Shown here in pieces: positions 26,201-41,200 of a stretch of DNA of 64,000 bases (the first letter of the stretch is position 1; every line of letters starts with the position of its first letter). The translations under genes and the position numbers were made by a program. The stretch lies in contig NC_092679.1 of assembly GCF_964355755.1 (NCBI RefSeq), positions 15,554,932 through 15,618,931 of the forward strand, given 5' to 3'. Under the pieces are notes generated by a model that had not been told where the DNA came from, did no database searches, and saw nothing but the letters and a program-made list of their open reading frames with translations. Source of the stretch: Antedon mediterranea. Its lineage: Eukaryota > Echinodermata > Crinoidea > Comatulida > Antedonidae.

Positions 26201-29200
26201 GCGGAGCACGTGGTTTTCACCACAATTCGGCACAGTTCCCTTGTGTTGTTTTCAATCACAAACTTGTGCGAGCAGATGGTTGTTTTTATCCAACCTGTGC
26301 GAGCTTCTACTGAAACAACAAGTAAACTTCCATAAGCCCGCACTCTCCACACACCGTACCCATGTGCTCCTACTACGTACGGCTGCAGCTGCTGTGAGTT
26401 TTTTTGCTATACGCATGCGTATTGTTTCACGTCACGTAGACGGACGTCAGTTGATGTTTGTTTTTTTTTTCTTCTCTATGATTTCAACGCGTTACAAGCT
26501 CATCACCTTCATAAGTACTTTGTTTAAACTTTTTAGGCCTAGGAGGCCTACATTTCTATAGGGAATATTTTAGATATATCTATTAAATAATTGTAAGATA
26601 ATTAGTGCCATGTCTAGGCCACTACATTTTAAATATCGCAAAATAGCTTGATTTCGGAATTTCATTGCACAATAGAAGCAAAACGTTTTTGCTCCCAAAG
26701 TAAACCCACGTGAATACGCCTTTTTCATTCACGAAACGGAACACATCTTCGATCGATGACAAACAATGCCGTGCAACGAAGCGTAACCAACAGAAATAAC
26801 ATAGCGTTTTCAAGGGATTTCAGGACACCATGTTAATTAAACAATCGCAACTCTTGTACGGAGGATCGTATGAGAAAATAAATTACTGTAAAATGTTCTT
26901 AAAAGATTGGCCTACATCACTGTGTAATTGAAAAAATTTGAAAAATTGTTTTCACTACTTTAAAATCCATCGAAAAAAACACCACAGTGTATTAAGCATA
27001 GGCGTTTTTCACCGACGTTTTTTCGCGGTGCAGTCGCGGTATAAAACGTTAAAATTAAGTTAAAATAGTGGGCAAGTAAAAAAATGATGAGGGCAACCAA
27101 AATCTAAAACCTACTTGCCCGAAGGGCAACCAAATATTTTAGGATTCTGCGAGCCCTGCCATTTCATGAGCTCTGATTGGTTGTAAACATTTTCGCTTTC
27201 AATAGTATCTGCCTAGTGGACAACGGACTACAGAATTGCTAACTTAGTCTAAAAAAGATTTTAAATAATTGCCTAACAATCATACCGTTGCATTTTGAAA
27301 TCATAATTGTAAAAGGAATATCGTAATGTCGTAATCTAGCTTAAATATTGTAATGATTACGGCAATTGTTGATATCTCTGGACTTAAGCGACAATTCTGA
27401 AATCTTAATCAAGCAAATTACTTACTTAAGGAAGATGTGATTAATTTGTTTCCTGATGAATGCTCGTAAACCCAAAAACTTTCCGTAAATTCGATGCAGG
27501 ACCGTCTTTAAGAAGTCTCTTTCTCGGGGATCTTCACTGTCAAATAATTCCAAAAGCTGACCAAAAAAAAAATGTTTTAATTAATTACACAATTTACGAA
27601 GCAATGGAAGATGACGAATCAGCAAAAGTAAAATATCATCAATATGCAATATACTATTTAAACTCACGCCATTAGATTACGTGATTGTACATCACATGTA
27701 TTTTATATTTGGATCCATAGAGCTCTGGCTAGTTTGACAAAAATTGTGTGATGTGTCCAAATATGGTAGTGATATTCCTAAATATGGTATGGATATGACA
27801 TCATCATGTACATACAGTTTTGTATGGGCACATCACATTTTGTTGTCACATACTGTAAAGTTTGATAATGTAGACAGAGCTTTATAGGTGTTTTGATTAT
27901 TGAATACTCTCAACTTTGTTACATACTGTAGACCAGTCTATCCTTCAACTTGCAATTAATTATTCTATTCATCCCATGCAAAACATTTAATATAATTACT
28001 AGATCTTGTTTATTTCAAAAATAATAGAGAAGACATTAAAAACAAATGAAATATACAACTCTCTGAAACCAAATCTCTCCAAACCAGAATTTGCTTGCAT
28101 TCAAAAAGATCCAAAATTTATACTTTTTGAAAACCTCACTTTTCAGAAGAGGTTTTTTTTTTTAGAAAGGACATTTTTGTATAAGTATTTATTCAAACTA
28201 AAGAGCAAAGTGAACAAGTTTAGGTTTAGGGGAAAAACATTCATTAAGATTCTACTGTACTCATCCCATGCATAATTATGTAGGTATTATATAAGGTATA
28301 TTACGTAGCGGTAGACGTTACCGGCCCATCATCTTTCGTACAAATAGGTTTCGTAACAGCTTTATCCAGCTGCCATTCGGGCACTGAATGCTTGTCAGTA
28401 TACCGTATGAGAGTGATGTGACACTTTGTAATTGTTTTTTATTTATCTGTTTTTGTATTCTCAGAGAAAACATGATTTATATATTTTTTATGTAAATGAC
28501 ATTAAATGTAAGTAATTTTCCACTGATAAATGAATGGTCAGAAAAAAATGTAGATATTTATAGCAATCATAATAATTATTTAAAATAGTGATTTTAAACC
28601 CATAATTCCTCTTCAAACTTCAGACGATCAATCAGTGACTGATAAGAAATACCAAGGGGATTGCTAATATTAGCAATTATTATCATTAAAAGTGGTGACT
28701 TGTATTCATGACCTAGATATTATACAGAGATAGACTTGATTAAATTAAGCAGAATATCCAAATCAAATCAACTATGAAATTCAGTTACGCATGATAAGAT
28801 AGTCTATGTTTAATTAATTCAAATTTGTTAATTTATTCAAATTAATGTTTATTATTGATTCAAATTTATGATTTTTAAATTTTATTCAAATTTATGTTTA
28901 TTATTCAAATTTATTCTTATTTAAAGTTTTTCCAATTTACATTTATTTATGTCTAGTTATTAAAATTTATGTTTATCTATTACAGTATGTTTATTTATTC
29001 AAATTTATATTTTAATTTATGGATATTTCCATAAATTTATGTTTATTTAAATTTGTTACTTGTTCATTTTAATAAATTAAATATATAATTATTATCATCA
29101 TCTTGTGTACAGTCACCAATGCTTTGAAGCTATGTGATGGACGACATTAACACTACTACACATGTATGCAAATTCAACCGTCAATAATTATATTGGATAT

Positions 29201-32200
29201 ACTAATTACAGTACTATAATGCTTAGTTATCACAAAACCTTTGCGTTATTTAAAATGCTAAAAAGCAATCTGCTGTAATAATCTAATTCAAAATTCCAAG
29301 AAAAGTAGTAATACAATAACAGTATAATAATAGTCTAATATTCTATGAATTATTTGAATGCAGTGAAGTAAAGTCTATGCATAATTTTAAAAGAAATGAA
29401 CACTCCATAATCATATTTAACATTTCTCAAAGTAATTTTGAATGTTGCTGTGTTGTGTAATTATCAAATTCCAAGAAGTGAATTGATACACAAATTACAC
29501 AAACATGAGAATAAATCATTGCTCGCTGTACTATTTTGTTTATATGAATCTATGAAAACCAAATCTACACAAGATTTTTGTGAGATTAACTAGGCAAATT
29601 TACAGTATGAACACAAATCATTTAATTACTTGTGTACTAATATTAAGTATGTAATCTCTTTAAGAATTATTAATATTTTCTTTACAGACAGGGGAAAATT
29701 GAGGGAAGGGCGATTTGGGGTGCACTCTCCCCTTTTGACAGCAAAAATGGAATTATCAGCTACTGTATTTGTCAATTTATTTTTGACAGACTATTCAGAT
29801 TAGCGCTCTCCTATTTAAAATCCTTGATCTACCATTGACTGATTTTTGTAATGCATACTTGGAGGCAGGTGGGGGAGGGGGAGGGAATGGTTGGTGAGGT
29901 TTTTTCCAAAGGAGAACTAACTTTTAACAATGCACTGCGACTCCTTTAAAACTTGACGCATCATAAATTATAATTTCAATTGATTGCAAATTAATAAATG
30001 TGAATATTAAAATGTCTATCTGTTAACACAAATTTTATTTCCCAAGTTTTATCTTAAAAGTTGCACAATTTTTGTTTAAAATGTACCATTATTATATCCA
30101 TAATTAAAATGTATCTTTTACATATTATCATCGTTGTATCAAGTCTAATAATTGCAAAATAGTTCTACTTCTTCAAAGCTATGAGCAAATTACGTAATGA
30201 ACCAAACGGATGACGACAGCTATGACGAAATAGGTGAGGGTAATAGGGACATTGACGATTGCAGAATCAGTTATTACAACACCGATGGCTAAAGATTCGT
30301 AAAAATCTAATTATTGATCATGTAGATAAACGAGTTAGGAGGATTAAGATCGAAACTACACATTGACTAGTTACTGTAATTTAGTAGCATGTAGACTTTC
30401 AAGATTTGCCCCCTGGATATTTAATTCAGAACCCCTTTCTTGTAAGACTCGGATGACGACAGTTATGATGAAATAGTTTTTAAAAAAACTAATTATAGAT
30501 GTTGTAGAAAATGAGTCGGTAGGATTTACATTCACTAGTTTAAATACTGTAATTGAGTAAAACCAGATTTTCCCCCCTGGATATTTAATTCAGAACCCCT
30601 TTATTGTAAGACGTGGATGACGACAGTTATGATGAAATGGTTAAGGTTAACAAGAGGTTGACGATTGCAGCATCAGTTACAACACCGATGGCTAAAGATT
30701 TGTAAAAACCTAATTATAGATCTTGTTGAAAATGAGTCGGTGGGATTTACATTCACTAGTTTAAATATTACTGTAATTGAGTAAAACCAGATTTCAATAT
30801 TCATTTTGTATATGACAAATTATGTTGAGACTCAACCTCTGACCTGCTTTATTTTATTCCATTAACATTTATTTTGCCATTATTTTCAGTTTTTCTAAAA
30901 TGTTCCTTTACTTTTATTTCAATTAATAAATCCACACTCATATGACAGGGGATGGATCCATGATGCTCTAAAATGGGGATGAGGGGGGAAAAACTAATGG
31001 GTATGATGAAGCTGGTTCAACCTCCCTCCCCTTAGATCTCCCTATGACATGTACACTAGACCTATGACTACAGACAGAGGCATGTACTATAGGTGCTGTA
31101 TACTCCCTATGACATGTACACTAGACCTATGACTACAGGCAGAGGCATGTACTATAGGTGCTGTATACTCCCTATGAAATGTACACTAGACCTATGACTA
31201 CAGGCAGAGGCATGTACTATAGGTGCTGTATACTCCCTATGACATGTACACTAGACCTATGACTACAGGCAGAGGCATGTACTATAGGTGCTGTATACTC
31301 CCTATGACATGTACACTAGACCTATGACTACAGGCAGAGGCATGTACTATAGGTGCTGTATACTCCCTATGACATGTACACTAGACCTATGACTACAGGC
31401 AGAGGCATGTACTATAGGTGTTGTATACTCCCTATGAAATGTACACTAGACCTATGACTACAGGCAGAGGCATGTACTATAGGTGCTGTATACTCCCTAT
31501 GACATGTACACTAGACCTATGACTACAGGCAGAGGCATGTACTATAGGTGCTGTATACTCCCTATGACATGTACACTAGACCTATGACTACAGGCAGAGG
31601 CATGTACTATAGGTGCTGTATACTCCCTATGAAATGTACACTAGACCTATGACTACAGGCAGAGGCATGTACTATAGGTGCTGTATACTCCCTATGACAT
31701 GTACACTAGACCTATGACTACAGGCAGAGGCATGTACTATAGGTGTTGTATACTCCCTATGAAATGTACACTAGACCTATGACTACAGGCAGAGGCATGT
31801 ACTATAGGTGCTGTATACTCCCTATGAAATGTACACTAGACCTATGACTACAGGCAGAGGCATGTACTATAGGTGCTGTATACTCCCTATGAAATGTACA
31901 CTAGACCTATGACTACAGGCAGAGGCATGTACTATAGGTGCTGTATACTCCCTATGACATGTACACTAGACCTATGACTACAGGCAGAGGCATGTACTAT
32001 AGGTGCTGTATACTCCCTATGACATGTACACTAGACCTATGACTACAGACAGAGGCATGTACTATAGGTGCTGTATACTCCCTATGACATGTACACTAGA
32101 CCTATGACTACAGGCAGAGGCATGTACTATAGGTGCTGTATACTCCCTATGACATGTACACTAGACCTATGACTACAGGCAGAGGCATGTACTATAGGTG

Positions 32201-35200
32201 TTGTATACTCCCTATGAAATGTACACTAGACCTATGACTACAGGCAGAGGCATGTACTATAGGTGCTGTATACTCCCTATGACATGTACACTAGACCTAT
32301 GACTACAGGCAGAGGCATGTACTATAGGTGCTGTATACTCCCTATGAAATGTACACTAGACCTATGACTACAGGCAGAGGCATGTACTATAGGTGCTGTA
32401 TACTCCCTATTAAATGTACACTAGACCTATGACTACAGGCAGAGGCATGTACTATAGGTGTTGTATACTCCCTATGAAATGTACACTAGACCTATGAATA
32501 CAGGCAGAGGCATGTACTATAGGTGCTGTATACTCCCTATGAAATGTACACTAGACCTATGAATACAGGCAGAGGCATGTACTATAGGTGTTGTATACTC
32601 CCTATGAAATGTACACTAGACCTATGACTACAGGCAGAGGCATGTACTATAGGTGCTGTATACTCCCTATGACATGTACACTAGACCTATGACTACAGGC
32701 AGAGGCATGTACTATAGGTGCTGTATACTCCCTATGAAATGTACACTAGACCTATGAATACAGGCAGAGGCATGTACTATAGGTGCTGTATACTCCCTAT
32801 GACATGTACACTAGACCTATGACTACAGGCAGAGGCATGTACTATAGGTGTTGTATACTCCCTATGACATGTACACTAGACCTATGACTACAGGCAGAGG
32901 CATGTACTATAGGTGCTGTATACTCCCTATGAAATGTACACTAGACCTATGACTACAGGCAGAGGCATGTACTATAGGTGTTGTATACTCCCTATGAAAT
33001 GTACACTAGACCTATGACTACAGGCAGAGGCATGTACTATAGGTGTTGTATACTCCCTATGAAATGTACACTAGACCTATGACTACAGGCAGAGGCATGT
33101 ACTATAGGTGTTGTATACTCCCTATGACATGTACACTAGACCTATGACTACAGGCAGAGGCATGTACTATAGGTGCTGTATACTCCCTATGAAATGTACA
33201 CTAGACCTATGACTACAGGCAGAGGCATGTACTATAGGTGTTGTATACTCCCTATGAAATGTACACTAGACCTATGACTACAGGCAGAGGCATGTACTAT
33301 AGGTGCTGTATACTCCCTATGACATGTACACTAGACCTATGACTACAGGCAGAGGCATGTACTATAGGTGTTGTATACTCCCTATGAAATGTACACTAGA
33401 CCTATGACTACAGGCAGAGGCATGTACTATAGGTGCTGTATACTCCCTATGACATGTACACTAGACCTATGACTACAGGCAGAGGCATGTACTATAGGTG
33501 CTGTATACTCCCTATGAAATGTACACTAGACCTATGACTACAGGCAGAGGCATGTACTATAGGTGTTGTATACTCTCTATGACATGTACACTAGACCTAT
33601 GACTACAGGCAGAGGCATGTACTATAGGTGCTGTATACTCCCTATGAAATGTACACTAGACCTATGACTACAGGCAGAGGCATGTACTATAGGTGCTGTA
33701 TACTCCCTATGACATGTACACTAGACCTATGACTACAGGCAGAGGCATGTACTATAGGTGCTGTATACTCCCTATGAAATGTACACTAGACCTATGACTA
33801 CAGGCAGAGGCATGTACTATAGGTGCTGTATACTCCCTATGAAATGTACACTAGACCTATGACTACAGGCAGAGGCATGTACTATAGGTGCTGTATACAC
33901 AATTAATAATTAGGAATTTTCAGGCTGTCGACAGATACTGTCCAATCAAAGATATTGTATAACGTTTTGTTGACATTTATGATGGGATGTTGAAACACCT
34001 GGTTAATGTGCAACATAGAATTCATGATAGCAATTACTAATTAATGTCTCAACAAGATAGTATTGAAGAAAGAGACACAACATGTGTGCTAGGTTTTAAA
34101 ACAGCTAACGGCTTATAAGATAGAAAAACCTATCAGATACACATTAAGCTACTCACAAATGACATTCCAGCAAAAATTGTTTCTTTGAAGTTAAATTATA
34201 AAATAATACGGCATTTTTTAGGGTAAAGATAACTTTTGTATGATCCAAGACAGTAATTTAATGAGAGAATGATATCACTATATTCATTTTAAGAAATGCC
34301 CCCCCCCCCCCCTTCCCCTTTTGAATAAATGTCCCTCATAGGGCCTGTTTCTGCTGCAACTGCTCAAAATACGGTATAAAAATACGGTATTTTTTATACC
34401 GTATTTTTTAGTACCCCGTTTCTGCTAACAATACTTCTGGGGTGGTCGTGTTAAATTTCATCCTTTTTACCCAAATTGCTATTCATTTATTTGGTCGATA
34501 ATTAAAAGTCGCAATAAAAGAAGTTTTACGTCTCACTTTCAACAGCCTAGCCCTAGTGATGGAGTTGTTGTGAGAGCACAGAAAACATCGTAATGGGGAC
34601 AAGTAATTCGTTCCCTCCTCGAGTTATTGTATTTTGCAATGTTGTACTGCTTTCGCAAGCTCTTCAGCTTTGAATTTACTTGCTTTGGAGACAAGTCTAT
34701 TCCGTACTCCTGCTTTATTTTTTTAGAAATGTCTTTATAAATGTGGTTGTCCCTTTTATTACCTTTCCGGACATTTTAGCTTCCCCCACCCCCTCCTCCC
34801 CGCCCCCCTCCTTCCCCACCCGCTCCTTTCCCACACAGATTCATATAGTAAATACTGTGACGTCTTTTCTCCACATTTTCGCCGAATATATCTATACACG
34901 TGAAACAGCTGACAGCGACAGAAAATAAAAACACATGTTGACCTCATGTCGCAGGTAAAAAAAAAAAAACGGTATTTTTTATTGGCAGCAGAAAAAAAAT
35001 ACGGTATAAATTTGTAAACACCGTATTTTATCCACAAATTTTGTGGGGAAAATACGGTATACAAAATACGGTATTTTTTTTATGAGCGCAGTTTCTGCTG
35101 CCAAAAAAATATGGTATATACGGTATTCAAAAAATACCGTATAAAATACGGTATTTTCTAGGCAGCAGAAACAGGGCCATAGAACATATTTTGAAGTAAA

Positions 35201-38200
35201 CTCCCCCTCAAATAAACGCACCGGGATTAATATTTTTTTTCAAATTTAACCACCTGCATATATACACACAATTACTGTAATATAATTTATTTTATACAAA
35301 ATGTCTATTTGTACAGTAGTAGATTCATGGGCTACAGTTTTATTGAGCCATGGCTTGTATAGTATTATTAATAGTGAGAGAGTGAGTGAGTGGCCGAGCG
35401 GTTAAGACAGTGGAACCGTAATTACGTAGCCATAACATCGGCAGGGGTTCGAGGCTCACTCACTCCATGGTTCTGGTGGTAGAACAAGTCTTCTCGGATA
35501 AGGACTATAAACCGTAGGTCCAGTGTACACATCTAGCTCGTGTGCACTTTAAAGAACCTAGTACATCTTTCGAGAAGAGTAGGGGGTCACCCCGGTGTAT
35601 TAGTACATCACAGCCACTGATCATCAACTGGGCCCTCTGGGAGACCAGTCTTTGACTGAAGAGGTTACCCAGTATAAATATATATTTCAAAAGGTTTAAA
35701 GACAGGAGCTTGGAAACGGGACGTTTTCAGTATTGCCTAAACGGGATGGTTTTTGCCCAAATGAGACAGGTTTGATATTTCCCCAATGAGGCATGTTTGG
35801 TATTACCTAAATGGGACAGGTTTGGTATTTCCCCCATGAGGCATGTTTGGTATTACCCAAATGAGACAGGTTTGGTATTTACTCAAACAGGATGTGATGC
35901 TCTTAGAAGATGTTGTCATTAAATTAAAGCTCATTCATCTTTGTTCATGTTGTTGATGTGTAGTCTTACTGTACATGAATTTCTTCTCTGTTCTTTAACA
36001 CAGCTTTTCTACAACTGCTGTCACATATGATTATGCCTTGTTAATGTTAGCTAGCAAAACATCAAGTATTAAAACATCCTTACTTAAGCTCTGTCTACAC
36101 TATTAACACGTATGTGACAACAAAATGTGATATACCCATATATGGACATGATGATGTCATATCACTACCATATTTGGATACATCACACTTTTTTGTCAAA
36201 CAAATTTGATAGTGTAGACAGAGCTTTACGGAACAATCTTGACATCCTTGAATCGAAGTAATCTTACTCACAATATTTAATATTGGATTCAAATAACAGT
36301 ACACTGCACTTTCTATAGACGTTAATGATGACAGCTTCAAGTGCAATGTAAGCACCCTCAAAAAGACAATGAACTAATTGGCTTGTTAATTGTATCGTCA
36401 AATCCCCATCAAAACAACCAACTAAAATAAATGTTATACATAAATTTCTATAACATAAATAAAGTAAAACCTCCTATTAAAGGGACATCTTCAGGACCCA
36501 AGGAAGTTTCCACTGAATACTGGTGTACTCGAAATAGGGATGTCCACTAAATAGGGATGTCCACTAAATAGGAAGGTCCACTGAATAGGGATCCACTGAA
36601 AAGGGGTGTCCCTAAATAGGGATGTCCCCTAAATTATAGGAGTTGGTCTTAACCATATTTTAAAAACACATTTGCTCATAGGCATATTGTAGGTACAGTA
36701 AAGTGTCCACTTATAGGAGTGTCCTTTTGAATGGGATGTTCTAAAAAAAAGGAGTTCTACTATAATAAATACAAAAGGTTGCTCTAATCAATGTAACACA
36801 TTTAAGTTTCCTTGTCATTTGATTGGTTGATTTCACATTACATGTTGATATAATGTGTGCGGTACACCATGTATATTAGTTTTGAAAAGAACTGTTGAGT
36901 TTCTCGACGTTTCGATCAATATGCCTTGATCTTCCTCAGGAATGAGAACATTTCTTATTCCTGTGGACGATCAAAGCATATTGATCGAAATGTCGAGAAA
37001 CTCAACAGTTCTTTTCAGAACTAATATACGTGGTGTACCGCCAACTTTATATCAAAATTTGATTTCGCCATACAAACCTTCAAACAATACGTAACATGTT
37101 GTTAATTTAGGTACAACATTACAAGTTCTAATCAATGGTTCTATTCCACAACTTGGCTTTTGTCAAATTTTTTAAATGCTGTCAAACCATGTGCGACCAA
37201 AAAAACTACTTAATATATATTATAACTGCTCTAATCCTCAGCCAATCAGAGTGCCACACTTTTTAAATTGCCAAGCCTTTAACATTCAATGCAAGATGTA
37301 AACATTTTGTTGAATGTAACATTTTGTTGAATGGAGAGAATATTTTCATTCGTTGAAAGATTGTTGTATTCAACAAGTAAAGTTGAATTATAATTATATT
37401 CCATTCATTCAACTTATAACACATTATTATATTATATTATTACTGTTGTGCACTGTATGTTCACTCATATCTTCAGTCAAATATCATCAAACCACTGGGG
37501 TTTATTTCAATACATCAATGCTAATAGTGAATATCAAACACAGATAACACATCACAGGTGTTAAAAAGAGAATTAATTCAATCGTACGATTTCATTCCCA
37601 GATGAATAAGTAGATTTAATCATGTACACAAATAAAAAATCAAATTTCCTGTTGGTATAATCTGATTCCCAGAATAGCCTAATTAAAAGGTACGTTTTAT
37701 TATTATTTGCTTTCAAGCTTTTAAACGTTTTTGCATACATTACTACTAGTACTAAACACATGTATTTATTGTAAACCGTGTTCACTTACACCAACATATT
37801 GAGAGGAAAGCTTACTCACTAAAGCTCTGTCTACACTATCAAACTAGTTTGACAAAAAAAAGTGTGATGTGGCCAAGTATGGTAGTGATATGCAAAAATA
37901 TGGTAGTAATATGACATCATCATGTCTATATATGGGCACATCACATTGATTTGTGATGATAGAGAGTAAAGAGAACAAAATATCTTTTTTCACTGTCCAT
38001 CTCGGTTTTAATGCAAATTTTAGCATGTTGGCAGTTGAATTACAATCTATTTTAAATGGACTAAATGAGAGGATTTTTATACTAAAGAATAGATAGAATG
38101 TTAATAAACAAAATAAAAACATTGTAATCATACCTGTAATACAAACTTCTGGTCAATATATCTTTTAGCTATACTAGGCTGAAACTCGGGTGATTCCAAA

Positions 38201-41200
38201 AAGCGAAGAAAAAATTCATAAACAATCTAAAATGGAAAAACAAGAATCAATAAACATTAAATAACTACTTCCCATTCAATATTTGCAATAAATGTAAAAA
38301 ATATGTATATGTATTTATCCTGATGTAAAGACTGGCTGCAAACAACAAATTGTTTTTTATTAATTCGAACCTAATTTCTGAAAGCACACTTCTAGACTAC
38401 CAAGCTTTACCCTGATGTCTAGGGTTCAAATGTGAAGTCTAATTTAGATTAATCTTCTTCAGTGATCCGAGTAAACAGGTGTCAGGGTAGTTTGATACCA
38501 GATATGGAAATTATTATGAATCAAAAAGATGGTTTCTTACTTGCAAATGTGGCCATGCAGCCTCTAACGTGGGGTCATCCTCTTCAGGGTCAAATTCTGG
38601 GTTTTCACTCGGTGGAAGTGTCCTGAAGATATTGCATTGTATCTGTGTACAAATGAAAACAACATTTAATAGAATACATTCAAACAGCCTTACGTCTGAG
38701 GTAAAGTTACTCTACATATCGAACATGAAAATTATTCGCAAGCGTTACTTCTGATGAGCGTCCACATGATGCTCAATAAAAGCTGCATTTTACTTGCGAG
38801 TATTACAACTCTAGTTTGTTAACACATATTGTTACATTCCTTGTGTACGCGGAAGTAGAACATTTATTCTGGAGACTTAACTTAATACAAACAGCATTTG
38901 CATGCAACATTATGGAAGTATGTTTCTATGTGTTTGATCACAATAAATGGCGTAAAATAATAATTTTCAATTTCAGCACTACACATCAAAAGTTTGTTTT
39001 TGATACTCAATAAAATAATATATAACGGGCGGTGCAGAGTTCGCTACACATGTCAAGTGATAAAGACTCGCTATCCAATCAAATTTTAACCATACCATGA
39101 AAGACCACTGGTTCTAATTGTATAATGTCTGCATACTGTATTAAAGAGAAAATTCCGGGTTCAAATCTTTTGACAATTTTTAAATAAGTTATTTTCCCAT
39201 GTATCACTGTGCAATTTGTAATTTCTCTATGCCTGTTTAATTATATGGTTTGGGATAAACTACAAGGTACTATACTGTAGATAACACAATCTATAAAAAG
39301 TAATAAGTTGATCTACGGTAACTATAAGCGGGACTGCAAACTACACTAATATGCTAGTTATATTTCCAATCATTTGAAAATGGACATAATCTAAGACCAA
39401 GCTTATAAATGATTAAAGTGGAATAGCCGATTTAATTGAAATAAATAGAACTCAGTATAGAAACTGACAGGAAGCCTATACTTTGAAACCCAATGACTTC
39501 AAATATTTTGATAAATTGTGAAATGCACACAAAAAAAATCGTTATAGACATTGGTAGAAGCCTATACTTCGAAATTTAATGACATCAAATATTATGATGA
39601 ATTGTGAAACGTACACAAATACTTGGTATAGACATTGGCAGAAGCCTACACTTCGAAACCTAATTACATGGCTTTTGTAAGTTTTCTAGTAAAACATTTA
39701 TGTTTAAAAAACAAATCAATTTTGTATATTCACATGGACAACAGGTACACAGTACATTTACTAATGTAAATTTGTAAAGGGCAAAAAAAAACCCAAAGCG
39801 CTGTGAAAACAAGATCAAGGAAAGCTATTAAATATAGGAAAGCTTGTAAATATATAAACTTACTGTAGTTTAATTACCGTTAATGTGCAATATTGAATCA
39901 TTATTATATAATGAGTAATTTTTAATCTTGTGATGTTTCTGTGTTGTTAGCATGCTATTCTGTGTTACTGTTATGCAATTTTCTGTGTAGTTTTACTGTT
40001 TTATACTTTTATATGATGATATGCCAGTTTTTCAAAGCCAATTTTTGTTAATTTCAGTTTTAATGGACAAATAAAGATACTATTACTATGACTATAACTC
40101 TAAAAGTCATTCTGTTCATTCTTAAATTTTCTGATCGTGCGTGGAATGGCTTTAATACTTGATAACTCGTAATTCCCCCCCCCCCCCCACCCTCGAATGC
40201 ATCTACAGTATGACTTTATAGAATAACATGCTTTTCATCAGATTGAATATCAGTATGTTGTTAACGCAGGTGAGAAAGAATGTAGTTGAACTTTTGCAGT
40301 TCTACAAATAAACAAAATTCCTTCTTGGACTTAACATCCTGTTTCGTACACCTTGGTATAAAGTGTTATACCAATGTTGTAGAGTCAAAGGGCTTGCAAC
40401 TGATGAATTCTTTGGATTAACTACCGTAATTCATTTTACCACAAAAAGACTGAATGAAGGTAGATTCAAACCATATCCAAATTTAGCTCAGAAAAGAGAA
40501 CAATGGATCAATGGTAAAAGACACAAACCTATCAAAAATTTGTTGATATGAACAACACGACTCCCATACTTCTTTGTCATCAAAAGGGGCTGAATTTTGA
40601 TCAAGAATACCACGGTATAAACTAAACTGAACTCGAAGAGGCTCTAGGTTCTTTAAGTGAGCACAGGTCATATGTGTACACTGGACCTTTTTAAGTCGTC
40701 ATCCGATAAAATACATAGCAAATAAAACCATTTTGACATTGCATCAAAATGGCATTGTGTAAAATGTTATCTTACTTCTATTTGCTAGTGTGGCTACCAG
40801 ATTGAACAGTTTTGCGAAATTCTTCTTCATTAAACTTAATTCACTATATTCACATCAAATCAATAATATAAAGTAGATTTAGAAAAAATAATGAAATATT
40901 ACATGCAGACTACAAAGAATACGAGAAAAAAAATGTCTTGTGTTGAGAATCAATTATAAATAATGCAATGATAGTGGATGGAACAGGCTTACTGTAGGTT
41001 CACTATAAACGAGGACTTATAAATTTCATGTATGTGAAATTGAAGACTTAATAACGTATACAAATACACAAACGTATATTTGATATGATTGCTAACATTT
41101 TAGAGCTAACCAATCAGGGAATTCAACAAGTTTGAATCGATCTTGCAAAGATTGCATTCTTAAACAGAAAATAATGATTATATTTTAATTTCAAATCAAA

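Larger units (their letters stand above)
20761..27425 (-). other. PPP2R5 intron 5
   Basis: Contains the 14-bp satellite (20950-21625), two abutting MITEs (22580-22853), a 17-bp tandem array (23875-24050) and transposon copy B (25251-27158). No exon was seen. Confidence 0.75.
27557..38133 (-). other. PPP2R5 intron 4
   Basis: From left to right it holds a MITE (27719), AT-rich 20-mer-like repeats (28810-29060), a triplicated segment (30196-30795), the 65-bp minisatellite (31038-33898), a palindrome-rich TIR element (34341-35178), a SINE (35375-35690), a short tandem repeat (35715-35895), a MITE (36086), a long hairpin (36859-37041) and a truncated MITE (37822). No exon was seen. The 314-nt intron 3 (38227-38540) holds nothing recognisable. 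Confidence 0.75.

Noticed and set aside
31038-33898. CRISPR-like repeat array
   Set aside because: The 65-bp units are contiguous with no unique spacers, in an animal gene intron. It is a minisatellite.
34680-35221. 80-101-codon frames in palindrome-rich element 1
   Set aside because: They arise from low-complexity ATACGGTAT and C-rich tracts and match no family.
35385-35470. Functional Leu/Ser tRNA gene
   Set aside because: Boxes A and B are recognisable but the T stem pairs poorly and the sequence continues into a body shared with two other copies, so it is a SINE head.
40363-40671. Overlapping 62-codon frames on both strands
   Set aside because: They overlap a SINE fragment and lack any supported splice sites or similarity.
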